A DNA stretch of 11,321 nt, from the NCBI GenBank assembly GCA_021779655.1, contig JAJYAF010000040.1, positions 1 through 11,321 of the forward strand, given 5' to 3'. This document shows positions 6,533 to 11,321 of the stretch, piece after piece. Position numbers and translations under genes: made by a program. Within the stretch, counting starts at the first letter, position 1. Every line of letters starts with the position of its first letter. The stretch is from Pseudomonadota bacterium (lineage in GTDB: Bacteria; Pseudomonadota; Alphaproteobacteria; Acetobacterales; Acetobacteraceae). A model generated the notes under the pieces. The model was not told the DNA's origin. It ran no database searches and worked only from the letters and a program-made list of their open reading frames with translations.

Positions 6533-6913
6533 AGGTTCTCTTTCCCTTGCATTTTTATATGATTTCAAGCCTGGAACACCATTCTTTAAGCCGGAACGAC
6601 ATAAAAGAGATGCGTGGCGCAACCCGTTCACCCCTCCCGTTAACTGCAGGATACTCAGATTTTAGCCCGACGGGAAGAGCCTAATCGCCGGGCGGATCCT
6701 TTTGCCGCAAAAATTCGCCATCCCGGCAGGTCATGACAGGCCCAAGCGGCGCAAATATTGCGAAGCTTCTTTCCGGGGTATCTCGGCACGATTGTCATTT
6801 CATGTTCACCCATAAACCAGGCAACGGCGGCCCTGGCCCGAGTAATGCGCCGACGATCGGACGACAGGCAACGCTTATCGGCTGCATTCTTATCAGGTAC
6901 CGGGCAGGAGAAC

Positions 6914-6955
6914 ATGGACAGTGAGTATCCAACGGCTCCGCTCAGAATTCCATGA
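6914..6955 (+). CDS. Possible 13-residue leader peptide (MDSEYPTAPLRIP)
   Basis: ATG 6914 follows AGGAG (6906-6910) after only three bases, a consensus Shine-Dalgarno at tight spacing. The reading frame ends at TGA 6953-6955, inside the left arm and loop of the hairpin at 6946-6970. Translation of this frame would therefore change the folding of the hairpin, the geometry expected of a translation-coupled leader. The peptide has three prolines but no run of one amino acid. Such a small frame can occur by chance, so this is weak. Confidence 0.22.
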   Translation: MDSEYPTAPLRIP

Positions 6956-6998
6956 AGAATGCATGGAATTATATTAAGCCTCCAGCCTGATTTTTTTT
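6946..6998 (+). promoter_or_regulatory. Perfect hairpin followed by T8 tract in the operon leader
   Basis: AATTCCATG (6946-6954) pairs exactly with CATGGAATT (6962-6970) around AAGAATG. Twenty bases on is a run of eight T (6991-6998). The T tract is too far away for a classical terminator formed by this stem alone; AGCC (6984-6987)/GGCT (6999-7002) flank the T tract itself. It may be an attenuator-like leader, an operator palindrome, or a terminator remnant. Confidence 0.4.
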
Positions 6999-7049
6999 GG
7001 CTCACGGTATCTATATGTGGCTGGGATGATGAGGAATGGAAACCGGAAT

Positions 7050-7916
7050 ATGAAGGTTCCGCCGGAAATCGTTAGAGCCGCGCCAAAGCGGGCGTCTGCC
7101 GCTGTCACCAGCGCTCGTCATCTCAACCGTGGCTCAGCGATTTTGGCCGGATCCGTTCTACTGGATAGCGCGATCGAGCATTATCGCGGCGGGTTTTATA
7201 ATCCTGCCATGATGACCCCGATCATCACCTCGCTCGCGGCTTTGGGAAGCAGCATTCATGGGCATAGCGACACACGTCATGGCCGTCATGAACCGCGTCA
7301 TTTTGTCTTTTTGCTGACAGCATTAAGTGGTGCCGCGGGCACCGGGTTTCATCTCTATAACGTACTGAAGAAGCCCGGAGGGTTCCGGTGGCAGAACCTG
7401 TTCTATTCCGGCCCGCTAGGCGCGCCGGCGGCCATCGCGCTTTCAGGATTCTTTGGAATGCTCGCAGAGCGTGTGCGGGACGCGCCGCCGCGAAAGACAC
7501 CGAAGCTCGCCGGTATCAATGCCGGCCGGGCTTTATGTCTGGCGGTGGCCGGTGGCCTCCTTGGGACGACAGCGGAAGCAGGTTTGCTGCACTTCCGTGG
7601 ATCCTTCCAGAATCCAGCAATGTACGCGCCTGTGACTTTGCCGCCGGTGGGCGCGGCGCTGTTGGTAAAATCGGCGCTGGGACGATCGGCTGGAACGCAC
7701 TGGCTCGCACGACTTTGGCTCGGCGCTCTGGGCGTGATGGGAATCGCAGGCGCGGGATTCCACATCTATGGTGTTTCCCGGGCAATGGGCGGTTGGCGCA
7801 ACTGGCGGCAGAATATGGTCGATGGCCCGCCCATTCCGGCCCCGCCAAGCTTTACCGGACTTGCACTTGCGGGTTTGGCCGCGCTGCGCCTTTTGCGCGC
7901 GCATCCTGATGATTGA
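7050..7916 (+). CDS. Internally duplicated polytopic membrane protein, function unknown
   Basis: I do not recognise the family. From ATG 7050 (GGAA eight bases upstream) the product is 288 residues; GTG 7017 and ATGs 7026/7029 are alternatives. About eight hydrophobic segments are visible, four per half (roughly 29-45, 54-71, 85-105, 122-140; then 161-182, 193-210, 219-242, 263-282). The halves are a tandem duplication at a constant offset of 137 residues: H44-R46-F49-N51-P52-M54-P57 matches H181-R183-F186-N188-P189-M191-P194, and AGTGFHLYNV (96-105) matches AGAGFHIYGV (233-242), aligning H101 with H238; G110-G111 matches G247-G248. The loop at 70-84 is His-rich. Paired intramembrane histidines suggest heme b or metal ligands, but this is inference. 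It begins the operon, ending 27 bp before the ThDP enzyme, so it may be the membrane partner of the dehydrogenase encoded downstream. Confidence 0.8.
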   Translation: MKVPPEIVRAAPKRASAAVTSARHLNRGSAILAGSVLLDSAIEHYRGGFYNPAMMTPIITSLAALGSSIHGHSDTRHGRHEPRHFVFLLTALSGAAGTGFHLYNVLKKPGGFRWQNLFYSGPLGAPAAIALSGFFGMLAERVRDAPPRKTPKLAGINAGRALCLAVAGGLLGTTAEAGLLHFRGSFQNPAMYAPVTLPPVGAALLVKSALGRSAGTHWLARLWLGALGVMGIAGAGFHIYGVSRAMGGWRNWRQNMVDGPPIPAPPSFTGLALAGLAALRLLRAHPDD

Positions 7917-7943
7917 AAGCATCCTGACGAAAAGGGAATTGCA

Positions 7944-9728
7944 ATGGCGATGAACGTATCGGAATTCGTTTGGAAACGGCTTTCCGAATGGGGTTTGAAG
8001 CGTGTTTATGGCTATCCCGGCGATGGCGTGGGCGGGCTGGATATCGCCATTGAAAAGGCACGCGATTTCATGCAGTTTGTTCAGGTCCGGCATGAAGAAA
8101 TGGCGGCTTTTATGGCCTCCGGCCATGCAAAATTCACGGGCGGCGTTGGGCTGTGTTATGCAACTTCTGGACCCGGTGCCATCCATTTGTTGACTGGGCT
8201 GTACGATGCCAAAATGGATCATACGCCGGTTGTGGCCATTGTCGGCCAGCAAGCCCGCATGGCATTGGGCGCGCATTACCAGCAGGAGGTAGATCTTCAA
8301 AATTTGTTCAAGGACGTTGCTTCCGAGTTCGTGATGACCGCGAGCCTGCCAGGGCAGGTGCGGCATCTCATCGACCGCGCCGTTCGCATCGCCCACGGCA
8401 AACGCACCGTGACCTGCGTTATCCTTCCCAACGATCTTCAGGAGCTTCCCTATGAAGATCCGCCGATAGCGCATGGAGCCACCCACACCGGAATCGGATT
8501 CGCCAGCCCATCCCTGACACCGGCCGGTGACGGATTACGCAAAGCGGCAGATGTCTTGAACGCGGGCAAGAGGGTGGCAATGCTGGTTGGCGCCGGTGCC
8601 ATGCATGCCACGGATGAAATCATCGCGGTTGCCGATCGGTTGGGAGCCGGAGTAGCGAAAGCTTTGCTTGGCAAGGCCGCTGTGCCTGACGAGCTTTCCT
8701 TTGTAACAGGCGGGGTTGGGCTACTGGGCACGAAGCCCAGCTGGGACATGATGCAGGACTGCGACACCTTCCTGATGGTGGGGTCGGCTTTTCCGTATTC
8801 GGAATTTCTGCCGAAACCAGGGAAAGCCCGTGGAGTCCAGATTGATATCGACCCGGCAAATTTGAGCTTGCGCTATCCTATGGAAGTGAATCTCCTCGGC
8901 GACAGCGCTGCGACGTTGCGCGCGCTTTTGCCCTTGTTGGTGCCGAAAGAGAAAAACACCTGGCGCCATGAGGTAGAAAAGAATGTGGCAAGCTGGTGGC
9001 GAATCTTGGAGGACCGGGCGATGCAGCCGGCTTCGCCAATCAACCCGCAGCGGGTATTCTGGGAGCTTTCTCCCAGGTTGCCGGAAAATGCAATCATGAC
9101 AGGCGATTCCGGTTCTGTCGCCAACTGGTATGGCCGCGATATCAAGATGCGCCGTGGCATGAAAGGCTCGCTTTCCGGCAGCTTGGCCTCGCTCGGGGCG
9201 GGCGTACCCTATGCCATCGCGGCGAAATTCGCCTTTCCGGAGCGTACGGTCATTGCCTTTATGGGAGACGGTGCCATGCAGATGAATGGCATTAATGAAA
9301 TGATAACGGTTAAGAAATATTGGCGCACCTGGTCCACGCCGCATTTTATCGTTCTGGTTTTGAATAATCAGGACCTCAATCAGGTCACCTGGGAGGAGCG
9401 CGTACAGCTTGGCGAAGCCAAGACGCTTTCAACCCAATCGATACCGGATTTCCCTTACGCGAAATATGCCGACATGCTGGGATTAAAGGGCATTTACGTT
9501 GATGAGCCCGGCATGATTGGCGCGGCGTGGGATGAAGCGCTGCACGCGGACCGTCCGGTAATCCTGGAAGTCCGCACGGATCCGAACGTACCCCCGCTGC
9601 CGCCTCATATCACGGCGAAAGACGCACGGAACTTTTTGGGATCGCTCGTGCATGAGCCAGAGCTTGGAAGTGTTCTCCGGAACAGCACGCGGGAAATTTT
9701 GGCCTCTGTCCTGCCACGCGGTTCTTAA
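7944..9728 (+). CDS. ThDP-dependent enzyme, pyruvate oxidase/acetolactate synthase-like
   Basis: A thiamine-diphosphate enzyme of the pyruvate oxidase/acetolactate synthase/decarboxylase superfamily, which cleaves 2-oxo acids through a hydroxyalkyl-ThDP intermediate. ATG 7944 has AAGGGA (7932-7937) six bases upstream; the product is 594 residues, the usual size, without signal peptide. The three domains are present: N-terminal PYR domain with catalytic Glu51 in VRHEEMAAF and the SGPGAIHLL loop; a central Rossmann-like domain (about 195-340); and the C-terminal PP domain with the ThDP/Mg motif GDG (441-443) and Asn474-Asn475. The spacer between them (KKYWRTWSTPHF) is slightly unusual. The C-terminus does not resemble the lipid-binding helix of E. 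coli PoxB. Substrate and use of FAD are not readable; pyruvate oxidation to acetate is one option, a carboligase another. It sits between the membrane protein and the dehydrogenase pair, four bases before subunit 3, indicating co-translation. Confidence 0.9.
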   Translation: MAMNVSEFVWKRLSEWGLKRVYGYPGDGVGGLDIAIEKARDFMQFVQVRHEEMAAFMASGHAKFTGGVGLCYATSGPGAIHLLTGLYDAKMDHTPVVAIVGQQARMALGAHYQQEVDLQNLFKDVASEFVMTASLPGQVRHLIDRAVRIAHGKRTVTCVILPNDLQELPYEDPPIAHGATHTGIGFASPSLTPAGDGLRKAADVLNAGKRVAMLVGAGAMHATDEIIAVADRLGAGVAKALLGKAAVPDELSFVTGGVGLLGTKPSWDMMQDCDTFLMVGSAFPYSEFLPKPGKARGVQIDIDPANLSLRYPMEVNLLGDSAATLRALLPLLVPKEKNTWRHEVEKNVASWWRILEDRAMQPASPINPQRVFWELSPRLPENAIMTGDSGSVANWYGRDIKMRRGMKGSLSGSLASLGAGVPYAIAAKFAFPERTVIAFMGDGAMQMNGINEMITVKKYWRTWSTPHFIVLVLNNQDLNQVTWEERVQLGEAKTLSTQSIPDFPYAKYADMLGLKGIYVDEPGMIGAAWDEALHADRPVILEVRTDPNVPPLPPHITAKDARNFLGSLVHEPELGSVLRNSTREILASVLPRGS

Positions 9729-9732
9729 AAGG

Positions 9733-10371
9733 ATGGAAGAGCGGTACCCAGGCTATGATGTACTCCGTAAACGCACGGGGTTATCCTGGAACGACGCGAC
9801 GAGGCGGGCCGTGGATCGTCGTTTGGCGGTGCCCAGAGAACCGCGCTATTTCACGCAATCGGAATGGGGGATACTGAATAAACTTTGCGCTCGCATATTA
9901 CCCCAGCCGTCTCACCGCGCCCCCATACCGATTGCGGCCCTGATTGATGCCAAAATGCTGGTGCTTGGCGAAAGGGGTACCCGGATAGAACCCATGCCAT
10001 GGGATGGCGAAGCTTGGAAGAAAGCCCTGGCAGCCTTGGAGCAGGAAGCACAATTCGCGTATGGTCGAGGTTTTGCTTTGTTAATCGATTCGGAGGCCGA
10101 CGCTTTGTTGCGTGCCATGCAGACGGGCGAGCTGACGCAGGGAGATTGGCAACGGGTGCCGCCAAAATTGTTTTTCGCGAAGCGCGTATTGCCGGACATT
10201 GCCGAGGCCTATTATGGGCACCCATTGGCCTGGAATGAAATCGGATTCGGCGGTCCGGCAAGCCCACGCGGCTATGTCCGGATGGAAATCAACCGTCGGG
10301 ATCCATGGGAGGCAGCCGAAGTGACAGACGATTTTGTGACGACACAGCGGAACAATCGCGATGTCAGATGA
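9733..10371 (+). CDS. Gluconate 2-dehydrogenase subunit 3-like protein
   Basis: The small partner subunit of membrane-associated GMC-type dehydrogenases such as gluconate 2-dehydrogenase. ATG 9733 gives 212 residues. It lies four bases after the ThDP enzyme's TAA (9726-9728), with AAAAGG directly abutting it and no properly spaced Shine-Dalgarno, so translation probably restarts from the upstream gene. The frame extends back to ATG 9652, but the RYPGYDVL..R...SWN..TR N-terminus begins just after 9733 as I recall from relatives. Diagnostic blocks: PREPRYFTQSEW (34-45), LCARILPQP (51-59) and the strongly conserved C-terminal AWNEIGFGGPASPRGYVR (166-183). Classical subunit 3 proteins carry a twin-arginine signal; none is seen here, so the complex may be cytoplasmic. 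Its end overlaps the GMC gene by 11 bp, matching their expected 1:1 complex. Confidence 0.88.
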   Translation: MEERYPGYDVLRKRTGLSWNDATRRAVDRRLAVPREPRYFTQSEWGILNKLCARILPQPSHRAPIPIAALIDAKMLVLGERGTRIEPMPWDGEAWKKALAALEQEAQFAYGRGFALLIDSEADALLRAMQTGELTQGDWQRVPPKLFFAKRVLPDIAEAYYGHPLAWNEIGFGGPASPRGYVRMEINRRDPWEAAEVTDDFVTTQRNNRDVR

Positions 10372-11321
10372 GTCCCCTCGCGCTTTTGCCGGACGTGCGC
10401 CGGACGTTTTCAAGCCTGGCGGTTGGGTTGAGATGCGTGAATACGGGCTTGATGAGGAGGTGGATTTTCTGATCATAGGGACCGGCGCAGGCGGCGGTAC
10501 ACTGGCTGGAAAATTGGCGGAACAAGGATTTTCCGTCGTTGCTCTTGATGCAGGCCTGTATTTTCGGCCTTTGGAGGATTTTGCGTCCGATGAAACGGAG
10601 CAGATGAAAATCTACTGGAACGATCGGCGGGTTTGCACGGGCGATGATCCTTTGCAGATGGGAGGTAAAAACAGCGGCAAAGCCGTTGGTGGAAGCATGG
10701 TCCATTTCGCAATGGTGTCGTTGCGATTTCGGCCGGAATGGTTTCGGAGCCGATCGTTGCTAGGTTATGGCGCCGATTGGCCGCTGAATTGGCGCGAGAT
10801 GTGGCATTATTACCGGAAAGCGGAATTGGCGCTCAGCATATCCGGTCCGGTTTCGTACCCATGGGGACCGCATCGTCCGCGCTATCCCTATCGTGCGCAT
10901 GAGGTCAACGCCGCCGGTAAGATTTTGGCTCGTGGTGCCGAAGCGCTGGGGATTAAATGGACGGAGACACCACTTTCCACGGTGTCCGCGCCGCGAGGAA
11001 AATCACCTCCTTGCGTCTATCGTGGCTTTTGCCGGTTCGGTTGTTCCACAAACGCGAAACAAAGTACGCTGAATACATGGATCCCCCGCGCTTTGGCAGC
11101 TGGCGCGGAAATCCGCGACCTGGCGATGGCGGGACGTATCGAGGTGAATGACAAGGACCGCGCTACCGGGGTGCATTTCCACCGCAACGGAAAATGGCAG
11201 TTTCAGCGCGCCAGGAATGTTGTTGTCAGTGGCTACGCGGTAGAAACGCCGCGGCTTCTGCTTAATTCCGCCGATGGGCGGCATCCGCATGGGCTGGCAA
11301 ACAGCTCAGGGCTTGTCGGCA
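10361..11321 (+). CDS. GMC-family FAD oxidoreductase, gluconate 2-dehydrogenase large subunit-like (3' end outside window)
   Basis: A flavoprotein dehydrogenase of the glucose-methanol-choline family that oxidises an alcohol or sugar using FAD. ATG 10361 overlaps the subunit 3 stop; 320 codons are visible and the frame is open at the right edge, so roughly the C-terminal 40 per cent, including the catalytic His, is missing. The FAD Rossmann motif is GTGAGGG (40-46, in FLIIGTGAGGGTLAG), followed by ALDAG (61-65). The GGKNSGKAVGGSMVHFAMVS block (101-120) matches the family's second flavin-binding region. A Cys cluster, C218-x5-C224-x3-C228, then STNAKQST, is typical of the bacterial gluconate/sorbitol-type branch. 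No Tat or Sec signal is seen. With subunit 3 it should form a two-protein dehydrogenase; a cytochrome c third subunit, if any, would lie beyond the window. Substrate unknown. Confidence 0.9.
   Translation, partial: MSDESPRAFAGRAPDVFKPGGWVEMREYGLDEEVDFLIIGTGAGGGTLAGKLAEQGFSVVALDAGLYFRPLEDFASDETEQMKIYWNDRRVCTGDDPLQMGGKNSGKAVGGSMVHFAMVSLRFRPEWFRSRSLLGYGADWPLNWREMWHYYRKAELALSISGPVSYPWGPHRPRYPYRAHEVNAAGKILARGAEALGIKWTETPLSTVSAPRGKSPPCVYRGFCRFGCSTNAKQSTLNTWIPRALAAGAEIRDLAMAGRIEVNDKDRATGVHFHRNGKWQFQRARNVVVSGYAVETPRLLLNSADGRHPHGLANSSGLVG

Larger units (their letters stand above)
6533..7049. other. Gene-poor region upstream of the ThDP/GMC operon
   Basis: This 517-bp stretch separates the divergent ligase gene and the 3' operon and must hold both promoters, though I find no confident -35/-10 pair on either strand. 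Frames of 60-116 codons exist on both strands but none has a domain or good ribosome site, so I do not call them. The notable parts lie at 6906-6998: AGGAG (6906-6910), a 13-residue frame (6914-6955), a perfect 9-bp inverted repeat (6946-6970) and a run of eight T (6991-6998). A smaller TTTTG/CAAAA hairpin lies at 6700-6712. Confidence 0.5.

Noticed and set aside
6655..7005. 116-codon minus-strand frame upstream of the redox operon
   Set aside because: No recognisable domain, unusual composition, no good ribosome site, and it crosses the hairpin and T8 tract. It cannot be excluded entirely but is not supported.
7533..8486. 317-codon open frame on the minus strand
   Set aside because: Antisense across the membrane protein and ThDP genes, without domain, ribosome site or plausible composition; both sense genes are well supported.
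1..11321. CRISPR array, insertion sequence, prophage or defence genes
   Set aside because: Looked for regularly spaced repeats, terminal inverted repeats, transposases, integrases and nuclease or defence motifs; none is visible.

Overview
The window looks like an alphaproteobacterial chromosome, possibly an acetic-acid-bacterium relative (Acetobacteraceae). This is inferred from the gene types (RlmB beside tRNA-Tyr, a CsoR-regulated copper ATPase with YHS and heavy-metal-binding domains, and a GMC dehydrogenase with a gluconate-2-dehydrogenase-type subunit 3), not from a species marker. Base composition changes along the window. The rlmB and copA regions are visibly very G+C rich, whereas the csp leader and the 3' operon (about 6.5 kb to the end) are noticeably A+T richer.

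Layout. 1-741 (-): 5' part of rlmB (23S rRNA 2'-O-methyltransferase), running off the left edge. 836-921 (+): tRNA-Tyr(GUA), preceded by a duplicated palindromic TTGACA-containing repeat and followed by a weak terminator. 1399-1662 (+): a cold-shock-domain protein with a long, fold-prone leader and a 3 x 14 bp tandem repeat directly after its stop. 1894-2169 (-) and 2316-4679 (+): a divergent copper-homeostasis pair, a CsoR-type repressor and a P1B-type Cu(I) ATPase, sharing an intergenic region in which a palindromic C-rich site lies in the spacer of the copA promoter. 4823-6532 (-): an AMP-forming acyl-CoA ligase of the cyclohexanecarboxylate-CoA ligase group, convergent with copA and separated from it by two hairpins. 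6533-7049: a gene-poor stretch with a possible 13-residue leader peptide, a perfect 9-bp hairpin and a T8 tract.

7050-11321 (+): a tightly packed four-gene cluster: an internally duplicated membrane protein with histidines repeated at a constant offset, a ThDP-dependent pyruvate oxidase/acetolactate synthase-like enzyme, a gluconate 2-dehydrogenase subunit 3-like protein, and a GMC/FAD oxidoreductase that runs off the right edge. Gaps are 27 bp, 4 bp and an 11-bp overlap. I infer a single transcription unit that couples a 2-oxo-acid-processing ThDP enzyme to a flavin dehydrogenase, with the membrane protein as a possible anchor or electron acceptor. This cluster is the best candidate here for an undescribed system, and the membrane protein is the least familiar part of it.
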